NCBI GenBank assembly: GCA_905200945.1
Contig: CAJKMG010000013.1
Coordinates: 16,062 to 80,061 of the forward strand
DNA length: 64,000 nucleotides
From: an uncultured Akkermansia sp.
Lineage (GTDB): Bacteria > Verrucomicrobiota > Verrucomicrobiia > Verrucomicrobiales > Akkermansiaceae
Direction of reading: 5' to 3'
The notes below the pieces were generated by a model. It did not search any database, was not told the origin of the DNA, and saw only the letters and a list, made by a program, of their open reading frames with translations. The number at the start of each line of letters is the position of its first letter. The first letter of the stretch is position 1. The position numbers were made by a program, and so were the translations under genes. Shown here one piece after another: positions 10,383 to 17,939 of the stretch.

Positions 10383-11632
10383 GTAGACTAGACGAGCTTA
10401 TTCAAGAACTATGCCCTAATGGAGTGGAGTATAAAACGGTATCTTCTATAAGTAAGAATATAACATCTGGCGGTACACCCAAAACAGGAGTTGCAGAATA
10501 TTATAATGGCGATATACCGTGGTTAAGAACTCAAGAAGTTAATTTTGATGATATAACAGACACTGGTGTAAAGATTACACAATTAGGAGTTGATAACTCA
10601 TCAGCTAAATGGATTCCAGAAAATTGTGTTATTGTTGCAATGTATGGAGCAACTGTTGGAAAAGTAGCGATAAATAAAATTCCTATGACAACCAACCAAG
10701 CTTGTTGTAATATTGAGCTTGATAAAGAAAAAGCATTATATAGATATGTTTTCCATTGTCTATGCAACCAATATCAATATATTAAGTCATTAGGACAAGG
10801 TAGCCAAACAAATATAAATGCTCAAATTGTAAAAAAACTTACTATCCCTGTGCCACCTCTTGAGGTGCAGAGTGAAATTGTCCGTATTCTGGACAATTTC
10901 ACCGAGCTTACAGCGGAACTTACAGCGGAACTTACAGCGAGAAAGAAGCAGTATGAGCATTATCGCAATAAGCTCTTTTCTTTTAATGCGTTAAATTGTG
11001 CGGTAGTGGGGAATTCGTTAAATAATATAGTAGTTATGCCATTAGGAGAAGTAGGTATATTTACGAGGGGAAGCGGATTGCAGAAGAAAGATTTCACTCA
11101 AACAGGGGTTGGTTGTATCCATTATGGTCAGATCTACACTCACTATGGTACATACGCAAATAGAACAAAAACCTTTGTTTCACAAGAATTTGCGAAGAAA
11201 GCACGCAAAGCGAAACATGGGGACTTGATTATTGCAACCACAAGCGAAAATGATGAAGATGTATGTAAGGCTGTTGCATGGTTAGGTGATGAAGATATTG
11301 CCATTAGCAGTGATGCCTGCTTTTACACTCATAGTTTAGAACCGAAATATGTTGCTTATTATTTTCAGACAGAGCAATTTCAAAAGCAGAAAAGAGGTTT
11401 TATCACAGGAACAAAAGTTAGACGTGTCAATACCAGTGATTTGGCTAAAATCAAAATACCTGTTCCTCCTATTGAAGAGCAACGCCGCATTGTCTCCATT
11501 CTCGACAAGTTCGATATGCTGACAACCTCCATCAGTGAAGGCTTGCCAAAGGAAATAGAACTGCGTACAAGACAGTATGAATATTACCGTAACCAATTAT
11601 TATCATTTTCCGATAATAAAGCAACGGCCTGA
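10379..11632 (+). CDS. hsdS: type IC specificity subunit HsdS with TAEL spacer repeats
   Basis: 417 residues with the usual two-fold build. Target recognition domain 1 is about residues 1-155, and a conserved central region is about 156-205 (VPPLEVQSEIVRILDNF). TRD2 is about 206-355, and a C-terminal conserved region repeats the central one (VPPIEEQRRIVSILDKF, then RQYEYYRNQLLSF). The central region holds LTAELTAELTA (residues 177-187). In EcoR124I-family enzymes the number of TAEL units sets the gap length between the two half-sites. TRD1 is the most AT-rich coding sequence in the window (about one third G+C at 10681-10740), typical of exchangeable TRDs. An AAAGGGAG sits 10 bases before the ATG. 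prrC starts 2 bases after the stop. The target sequence cannot be predicted. Confidence 0.96.
   Translation: MSRLDELIQELCPNGVEYKTVSSISKNITSGGTPKTGVAEYYNGDIPWLRTQEVNFDDITDTGVKITQLGVDNSSAKWIPENCVIVAMYGATVGKVAINKIPMTTNQACCNIELDKEKALYRYVFHCLCNQYQYIKSLGQGSQTNINAQIVKKLTIPVPPLEVQSEIVRILDNFTELTAELTAELTARKKQYEHYRNKLFSFNALNCAVVGNSLNNIVVMPLGEVGIFTRGSGLQKKDFTQTGVGCIHYGQIYTHYGTYANRTKTFVSQEFAKKARKAKHGDLIIATTSENDEDVCKAVAWLGDEDIAISSDACFYTHSLEPKYVAYYFQTEQFQKQKRGFITGTKVRRVNTSDLAKIKIPVPPIEEQRRIVSILDKFDMLTTSISEGLPKEIELRTRQYEYYRNQLLSFSDNKATA
10907..10939 (+). repeat. 12-bp tandem repeat encoding TAEL units in hsdS
   Basis: Two exact copies of cttacagcggaa (10907-10918 and 10919-10930) are followed by a 9-base partial third copy (10931-10939). 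Each unit encodes Leu-Thr-Ala-Glu. Gain or loss of a unit keeps the frame and would change the helical spacer of HsdS by four residues. Confidence 0.9.
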
Positions 11633-11634
11633 AT

Positions 11635-12753
11635 ATGGGAGAAACATTAACAGAAATAGCTCGGGAGTTAAAAAACAGTCCAAAGAAGGTTCAGCTTATC
11701 TATGCCTTTAACGGTGTGGGAAAGACGCGGCTGTCTCGCGCATTCAAAGAGTTGGTGTCGCCCAAGCATGAGGAAGAAGAAGCGCAAGACGGGGATACTG
11801 GCGTAAAAGTATTGTATTATAATGCTTTTACTGAAGATTTGTTCTATTGGGATAATGATTTGGAGAAAGATACAGACAGGAAGCTGGTGATACGTCCTAA
11901 TGCCTTTACTGACTGGGTGCTTAAAGTTGAAGGACAAACCAATAATATCATAACAGATTTCCAGCATTATACCAATGATAAACTAACTCCACGTTTTAAT
12001 GAAAATTATAATGAGGTCTCCTTTTCTATAGAAGGCGGCAACGAAGAGCAAATTGATAATATCAAAATATCGAGAGGCGAAGAGAGTTGTTTTATTTGGT
12101 GCGTGTTTTACAGTCTGCTGAAAGAGGTAGTCGAAGTACTGAATGTTCCAGAGCCGGAAAACCGTTCGACAACCACGTTCGATGATTTGGAATATATATT
12201 CATTGATGATCCAGTAAGTTCGCTGGATGAAAATCATTTAATAGAATTGGCTGTCAATATAGCAGAAGTTATAAAAAGTAGTGATTATAATTTAAATAAA
12301 TTAAAATTTATCATTACGACGCACAATCCTTTGTTCTATAATGTAATTTATAATGCATTAAAGGCTGAGGCAGGCTATATGTTAAGTAAATATGAAGATG
12401 GGACTTTTAAACTTGAAAAAAAGCTGGGAGATTCAAACAAAAGTTTTTCCTATCATCTTTTCCTAAAGCAGACTATCGAAGAGGCGCTTGATTCAGGCAC
12501 TGTTCAGAAATACCATTTCACGCTACTGCGCAACCTTTACGAAAAAACGGCAAACTTCTTAGGGTATCCTCAATGGTCTGATTTGTTGCCTGATGACAGG
12601 CGAACCTACTATAACAGGATTATTCAGTTTACAAGTCACTCTACATTATCCAATGAAGCTGTGGCGGAACCGACAGAAGCAGAAAAGCAAACTGTGGGAT
12701 TTTTATTAAAGCATTTAATTGATAACAAGTACTGGAAAGAGGATCTGCAATGA
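11635..12753 (+). CDS. prrC: anticodon nuclease PrrC
   Basis: 372 residues. N-terminal ABC-like NTPase: Walker A AFNGVGKT (residues 24-31; the usual first Gly is Ala), signature-like ISRGEE (145-150), Walker B/D-loop IFIDDPVSSLDE (188-199) and switch TTH (228-230). The C-terminal nuclease region contains KLGDSNKSFSYHLF (263-276), which matches what I recall of the PrrC tRNA-Lys anticodon-recognition motif. Arg299, Glu303 and His335 are spaced 0/4/36, as in the E. coli PrrC triad Arg320-Glu324-His356. PrrC cuts tRNA-Lys at the wobble position when a phage disables the associated type IC enzyme. Location between hsdS and hsdR, with a 4-base overlap into hsdR, is the classical order. Assignment rests on motifs and context from memory. 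Confidence 0.93.
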   Translation: MGETLTEIARELKNSPKKVQLIYAFNGVGKTRLSRAFKELVSPKHEEEEAQDGDTGVKVLYYNAFTEDLFYWDNDLEKDTDRKLVIRPNAFTDWVLKVEGQTNNIITDFQHYTNDKLTPRFNENYNEVSFSIEGGNEEQIDNIKISRGEESCFIWCVFYSLLKEVVEVLNVPEPENRSTTTFDDLEYIFIDDPVSSLDENHLIELAVNIAEVIKSSDYNLNKLKFIITTHNPLFYNVIYNALKAEAGYMLSKYEDGTFKLEKKLGDSNKSFSYHLFLKQTIEEALDSGTVQKYHFTLLRNLYEKTANFLGYPQWSDLLPDDRRTYYNRIIQFTSHSTLSNEAVAEPTEAEKQTVGFLLKHLIDNKYWKEDLQ

Positions 12754-15700
12754 CACAATACAGCACCATAGCAGAATTACAGAACTTTATCGTTCTCGAC
12801 AGCTACACCAAGAGTTCAATAGTAAACGAGCCGCCCGCAGGTTATCAGACAGAGGCTGCTTTGGAACGCGAATTTATAGAAGATTTGATATCACAAGGTT
12901 ACGAATATGTTCCCAGCCTTGTTACGCCTGACGCCCTGCTCTGCAATGCGAGAAACCAGTTGCAGGCACTCAATAATATCGTTTTCACCGATTCTGAATG
13001 GGGACGCTTCCTGGAGGAATATTTAGACAAGAAGAGTGATAGTCTTGCTGAAAAAACAAAAAAAATACATGATAATTACATCTATGACTTTGTGTTTGAC
13101 GATGGGCATATCCAAAATATCTATTTGGTAGATAAAACAAATATTGCCCGCAACAAAGTGCAGGTAATTAATCAGTTCGGGGCACAGAAAAACCGTTACG
13201 ATGTCACGATACTGGTAAATGGGTTGCCTATGGTGCAGATAGAGCTGAAAAAGCGGGGTGTGGCTATCCGCGAGGCTTTTAATCAGGTGCATCGCTATAG
13301 CAAAGAGAGCTTCAACAGCGAAAGTTCACTTTATAAATACTTACAGGTTTTCGTCATCTCCAACGGTACGGACACCCGTTATTTTGCCAATACCGTAAAG
13401 CGCGATAAAAACAGTTTTGACTTTACGATGAACTGGGCGAAGTCGGATAATACGCTGATTAAAGACTTAAAGGATTTTACGGCGACATTTTTCCAGAAAA
13501 ATACGCTGCTGCAGGTTCTTTTCACATATTCGGTGTTTGATGCCAGTAACACGCTGCTCATTATGCGCCCCTACCAGATTGCGGCAACGGAACGCATCTT
13601 GTGGAAGATAAAAAGCTCTTACCAGGCTAAAAAATGGAGCAATCCGGAGGGAGGCGGATACATCTGGCACACCACGGGGTCTGGCAAAACTCTGACGAGT
13701 TTTAAGGCCGCGCAGCTTGCCACACAACTTGATTTTATCGACAAGGTGTTCTTTGTTGTTGACCGCAAGGATTTGGATTATCAGACGATGAAAGAGTACC
13801 AACGTTTTTCGCCTGATAGCGTCAATGGGTCAGAGAGCACGGCGGGACTGAAGCGGAACACAGAGAAAAATAACGACAAAATCATTGTCACGACCATTCA
13901 AAAGCTGAACAACCTCATGAAGAGCGAAAGCGACTTGCCTGTCTATCAAAAGCAGGTTGTATTTATCTTCGATGAGTGCCACCGTTCCCAATTCGGAGAA
14001 GCGCAGAAGAATCTGAAAAAGAGATTCAAGAGATATTACCAATTTGGCTTTACGGGGACCCCTATCTTTCCTGAGAATGCTTTGGGGGCGGAGACTACGG
14101 CCAGTGTGTTCGGCCGTGAGCTGCATTCGTATGTCATCACAGACGCCATACGTGATGAAAAGGTTTTGAAGTTCAAAGTGGACTACAACGATGTTCGTCC
14201 ACGGTTTAAGAATTTGGAAACTGAAAAAGATGAAATCAAGTTGAATGCGGCAGAAAATCAAAAGCTTTTGCTTCATCCGGACCGAATCAAAGAGATTTCT
14301 CAATACATCCTGCAGAATTTCAGGATAAAAACCCATAGAACGCAAGGGAATAACAAGGGCTTTAATGCCATGTTCGCAGTAAACAGCGTTGAGGCTGCCA
14401 AACTGTATTATCAGGAATTGAACAATCTGCAGAAAGAAAGTGACAGGCCCCTGAAAATTGCCACCATATTTTCTTTCGCCCCAAATGAAGAGCAAAGCGC
14501 TAAGGGCGATATCAAAGATGAAAATTTTGACCCTTCGGCAATGGACAGCAGCGCCAAAGAGTTTTTGGCAAAAGCGATTGGCGATTACAACGTGATGTTT
14601 AAAACAAACTTCGGAGTGGATAGTAAAGAGTTCCAAAACTATTATCGCGATTTGGCCAAAAGAGTAAAAAACCAGGAGGTTGACTTGCTCATTGTGGTCG
14701 GTATGTTCCTTACCGGTTTTGATGCTCCTGCTTTGAACACGCTGTTTGTAGACAAGAATCTGCGTTATCACGGTCTGATGCAGGCGTTTTCACGTACCAA
14801 TCGCATCTATGACGCAACCAAGACTTTCGGCAATATCGTCACATTCAGGGATTTGGAACAATCTACAATAGATGCGATCACTTTGTTCGGAGATAAGAAC
14901 ACAAGGAACGTAGTGCTTGAAAAGAGCTACAAGGAATATCTTGAAGGATTTAAAGATATTGCCACCGGCGAGGCGAGAAAAGGGTATGTGGAAGTTGTCA
15001 GGGAACTGAAAGAAAAATTCCCTGCCCCCGATGGGATAGTGACGGAAGCAGATAAAAAATCCTTTGTTAAGCTGTTCGGAGAATATTTGCGGATAGAAAA
15101 TATTTTACAAAACTACGATGAGTTTACGCAGCTCAAAGCCCTGCAAAAAATAGACAAAGCGGATAGTGCGGCTCTTGAAGCGTTTAAGAATGCCAACTTC
15201 TTGACTGATGAAGATATTGCAGCCATGCAGGGCATTGATGTACTGAAAGAGCGAACCGTACAGGATTATCGTTCGGCGTACAATGATATCCGGGACTGGT
15301 TCAGACGTGAGAGGAACGGTAAAGCTCCGGAAGATTCAAAAATAGACTGGGATGATGTGGTCTTTGAAATTGATCTGCTTAAATCTCAGGAAATAGATCT
15401 CGACTATATCCTCGGACTGATTTTCGAACACAACAGGAAAACGAAGGACAAGCCTGCATTGGTAGATGAGGTGCGCCGTGTTATCAGAGCGAGCATCGGG
15501 AACAGGGCAAAAGAGAGCCTCATTGTTGATTTTATCAATGAAACGGATTTGGAACCGATTCGAGATAAGGCTGATATTATTGCCGCTTTCTTTACTTATG
15601 CCCAAGAGAAACAGAAAAAGGAAGCTGCTGCTCTGATTACGGGAGAGAAACTGAACGAGGAAGCCGCAAAGCGATATATTCAAACATCTTTGAAACGGAA

Positions 15701-15848
15701 GTACGCCAGCGAGAACGGCGCTGACCTCAATGCTATTCTGCCGAAGATGAGTCCGTTAAACCCTCAATATCTGACGAAGAAACAGAGCGTCTTTCAAAAA
15801 ATCGTCGCTTTCATTGAAAAGTTTAGGGACATCGGAGGTCAAATTTAA
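12750..15848 (+). CDS. hsdR: type I restriction endonuclease subunit HsdR
   Basis: 1032 residues, close to the 1038 I recall for EcoR124I HsdR. The nuclease domain has Asp151, Glu165 and Lys167 (ELK), a D-x13-E-x-K arrangement at the numbering I recall for EcoR124I. The two-RecA translocase follows: HTTGSGKT (residues 307-314), DECHRS (from Asp408), GFTGTP, and the later GMFLTGFDAP and MQAFSRTNR motifs. A helical C-terminal domain anchors it to the methylase core. It translocates and cuts unmodified DNA. The start overlaps the prrC stop (ATGA). It is last in the operon; the stop is followed by a structured stretch and the end of the AT-rich island. Confidence 0.97.
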   Translation: MTQYSTIAELQNFIVLDSYTKSSIVNEPPAGYQTEAALEREFIEDLISQGYEYVPSLVTPDALLCNARNQLQALNNIVFTDSEWGRFLEEYLDKKSDSLAEKTKKIHDNYIYDFVFDDGHIQNIYLVDKTNIARNKVQVINQFGAQKNRYDVTILVNGLPMVQIELKKRGVAIREAFNQVHRYSKESFNSESSLYKYLQVFVISNGTDTRYFANTVKRDKNSFDFTMNWAKSDNTLIKDLKDFTATFFQKNTLLQVLFTYSVFDASNTLLIMRPYQIAATERILWKIKSSYQAKKWSNPEGGGYIWHTTGSGKTLTSFKAAQLATQLDFIDKVFFVVDRKDLDYQTMKEYQRFSPDSVNGSESTAGLKRNTEKNNDKIIVTTIQKLNNLMKSESDLPVYQKQVVFIFDECHRSQFGEAQKNLKKRFKRYYQFGFTGTPIFPENALGAETTASVFGRELHSYVITDAIRDEKVLKFKVDYNDVRPRFKNLETEKDEIKLNAAENQKLLLHPDRIKEISQYILQNFRIKTHRTQGNNKGFNAMFAVNSVEAAKLYYQELNNLQKESDRPLKIATIFSFAPNEEQSAKGDIKDENFDPSAMDSSAKEFLAKAIGDYNVMFKTNFGVDSKEFQNYYRDLAKRVKNQEVDLLIVVGMFLTGFDAPALNTLFVDKNLRYHGLMQAFSRTNRIYDATKTFGNIVTFRDLEQSTIDAITLFGDKNTRNVVLEKSYKEYLEGFKDIATGEARKGYVEVVRELKEKFPAPDGIVTEADKKSFVKLFGEYLRIENILQNYDEFTQLKALQKIDKADSAALEAFKNANFLTDEDIAAMQGIDVLKERTVQDYRSAYNDIRDWFRRERNGKAPEDSKIDWDDVVFEIDLLKSQEIDLDYILGLIFEHNRKTKDKPALVDEVRRVIRASIGNRAKESLIVDFINETDLEPIRDKADIIAAFFTYAQEKQKKEAAALITGEKLNEEAAKRYIQTSLKRKYASENGADLNAILPKMSPLNPQYLTKKQSVFQKIVAFIEKFRDIGGQI

Positions 15849-15907
15849 TACCTGCACACGGGCAAGCTGCTCGATTTTGCCGCCCTCATCCGGCATCATG
15901 AGGTATT
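15847..15907 (+). other. inverted-repeat structure after hsdR
   Basis: A perfect 7-bp inverted repeat (aatacct at 15847-15853, aggtatt at 15901-15907) encloses a second possible stem (ggcaa...ttgcc) and a small hairpin (cctcat/atgagg). No T-run follows the closing arm. Translated in the hsdR frame, the segment continues 22 codons past the stop without interruption. It may be a transcript end structure or a junction remnant. Confidence 0.35.
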
Positions 15908-15913
15908 ACTCTT

Positions 15914-17383
15914 CTAAAAACGGTAAATGAAGCGCAGCCATGGGCGCGGCGTGCCGGAATAGTAGGGATACCACCGGTGTCCGGGGTGGTGCATGGTACG
16001 GCCCCATTCATCCTGACGGCGAGCCTGGGGAGCATAGAAAAGCTGTTTCCATTCCCGGCTGGCGAAGGAAGGAGATTCTGTTTCCGAAGCCGGAGGCGCC
16101 AGAAACTCCTGGAGGGCGCTGGAAGAACAGCAATAATAGGGAATGTTAAACCGGGGCGCCAGTCCGAACGCCAGGAGAAGCCATATCCAGACGCGGAGAC
16201 CGGGATGCCGCGTCCAGGAGGAAGCCAGAAAGGCAAGCAGGCAGGCCATGACCGGAACGCTTCCTTTGCAAAGCAGGTCATTGACGTCTCCGTTCACGTA
16301 AAAGAAAGGCAGAATCAGGCCGGTTGCCAGCGTACAGATGAAGAGGGGATTCTTGCGGAAATCCCGCCAGCAGAACAGGGCGTACAGCAGGAATGAGGTC
16401 GCCATAAGCAGGAAATCCCCCGGATGCGTATAAAAAGGCCGCATGCCCATGTGGGAGGATGGCGCGTTTACCGCCCCATAATAAAGAAGAAAACACGTTC
16501 CCAGCAGAACGGCGGCCGAAAAGGAGGGATGGAGCAGGACATCCCGGAGAGGGAGGACGCCTTTCCATTGGCGGCGCCACTGGCAGGCCGCCAGGGGCAG
16601 CCCTCCAAGGGCCGCGAGGGGGGAATAAAAGGCCGTGGCTGCGAACAGAATAGGCATCCAGTATAGGGGCATGCGTCCTGAAGCCAGGAAGATGAAAAAA
16701 AGTAGAACAGGAATGGAAGCGTTTGCGCTGCACATGAGCTGTTCCGCCGTGCCAAAGTAATGCAGGCGGAACAGGTCCAGCCCCAGCCAGCACTGGAGAT
16801 TCAGCAGAGAGCCGAATGCCGCCATCAGCAGGGCGAGCAGCAGGGAGCGGCGTCCGGAGAAAACGCAGAGCCACAGCCAGGAAAGGAACAGGCCCCAGGT
16901 TCCCCATAGAACGACAAGCACGCGCGCGGCGTCCAGCCCCGCCAGTTTTCCCGCCAGGGCTGGGACCAGCCAGAACCCCGTGTTGTAAATCAGCACGTTC
17001 CCGTCCGGAAAGATGACGGGCCACGGGCTGGCGACCAATTCACACAGACAGGCATTTCTGACGATATGGTCAGGGTGCTGGTTGACCCACTCCCCCCAGC
17101 CGGAAAGCATCATCAGGGCGGCAAACGCCGCCAGGGCGAGCAATGAAGAGCGGGTGAACAGGGGGAAGGAGGGGAGAGAATCCCTTGTTTGCGGTTCCTT
17201 GCGTCTTCGGGGCGCCAGTCCCGCAGCCGTCAGGAGCGTGAGAGGGAGAGCGGCGTACCAGTGCATCCACCCGGCCAGAAACACCAGGACAGGCAGCAGA
17301 AACCAGGCGCAGGTGTGCCACTTCAGCGCGGTTGCGTTGAACGCTTGTTCCGGGCACGGGGCATCAGCGGCTGGGGGAGGCAT
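15914..17383 (-). CDS. polytopic membrane protein, GT-C-like, function unknown
   Basis: 489 residues with about ten or more hydrophobic segments, starting with a cytoplasmic Pro/Ala-rich head. An extracytoplasmic loop after the second or third helix holds HPDHIVRNACLCELV and later NTGFWLVPALAGKLAG. This resembles the first loop of GT-C glycosyltransferases and their uncharacterised relatives, where acidic residues bind the lipid-linked donor. The last about 70 residues are soluble and aromatic-rich. No standard family name can be given with confidence. It is G+C-rich like the chromosome, is convergent with hsdR, and its stop lies 65 bases beyond the hsdR stop. Confidence 0.75.
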   Translation of the reverse strand: MPPPAADAPCPEQAFNATALKWHTCAWFLLPVLVFLAGWMHWYAALPLTLLTAAGLAPRRRKEPQTRDSLPSFPLFTRSSLLALAAFAALMMLSGWGEWVNQHPDHIVRNACLCELVASPWPVIFPDGNVLIYNTGFWLVPALAGKLAGLDAARVLVVLWGTWGLFLSWLWLCVFSGRRSLLLALLMAAFGSLLNLQCWLGLDLFRLHYFGTAEQLMCSANASIPVLLFFIFLASGRMPLYWMPILFAATAFYSPLAALGGLPLAACQWRRQWKGVLPLRDVLLHPSFSAAVLLGTCFLLYYGAVNAPSSHMGMRPFYTHPGDFLLMATSFLLYALFCWRDFRKNPLFICTLATGLILPFFYVNGDVNDLLCKGSVPVMACLLAFLASSWTRHPGLRVWIWLLLAFGLAPRFNIPYYCCSSSALQEFLAPPASETESPSFASREWKQLFYAPQARRQDEWGRTMHHPGHRWYPYYSGTPRPWLRFIYRF

Positions 17384-17537
17384 TTCCCCGGAACCTTAAT
17401 GGGGCTGGTTCGCGGGGGCAAGGAGGAAACTCGCAGACCGGAACGGAAGGGGGCATTTGTATGGGTATGGTGGCAGGAATGAGCGCGCGCCGTTGCCTCT
17501 TTACCGGAGAAACGGGGCAGGTCATGCTGGGAGGCCT

Positions 17538-17810
17538 ATGAATAAAACACAATTTATCAGGGAGCTCCAGCGTGAGCTGGGGAAGGACGTTACTTCCCGG
17601 CAGGCGGAACACGCGTTGACCGCGGTGCTGGATACGATTGCGCGGTCGGTCCGGAGGCGGTCGCTGGTGAAATTCCGGGGTTTTGGCACTTTCCGCGTCA
17701 AGCGCCGCCGCGCCCGCATCGTACGCCATCCGGAAAACGGCGGCAGGCTGCTGGTGCATGAATCGAAAACCATGAAATTCCGCCCCTCTTCCCTTCTGTG
17801 GAAGGAGTAG
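17538..17810 (+). CDS. HU/IHF-family DNA-binding protein
   Basis: 90 residues from the ATG at 17538, with a gggagg Shine-Dalgarno just upstream. N-terminal helices (MNKTQFIRELQRELG) lead to the family signature VKFRGFGTFRVKRRRARIVR in the DNA-binding arm, ending in FRPSSLL. HU-type proteins dimerise and bend DNA. The arm is unusually rich in arginine (RRRAR). It sits alone between the membrane protein gene and the alpha-galactosidase gene, and is probably one of several HU paralogues in the genome. Confidence 0.88.
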   Translation: MNKTQFIRELQRELGKDVTSRQAEHALTAVLDTIARSVRRRSLVKFRGFGTFRVKRRRARIVRHPENGGRLLVHESKTMKFRPSSLLWKE

Positions 17811-17939
17811 GGAAGCCGTTCGGCAGCTCCTGTCATTTTGCCATTGACTTCTCCGTCTGCGGAAGCCCTTAATGTGGATAAAGCAGGAGCGGTTTTGCCT
17901 GTCTGCCTGAATAAACAACAGAGCCTTTGTTTGCCAACC

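Noticed and set aside
10940..11610. Invertible hsdS cassette
   Set aside because: The two conserved regions of hsdS are similar direct repeats at the protein level, but no inverted repeats, second hsdS or recombinase gene is present.
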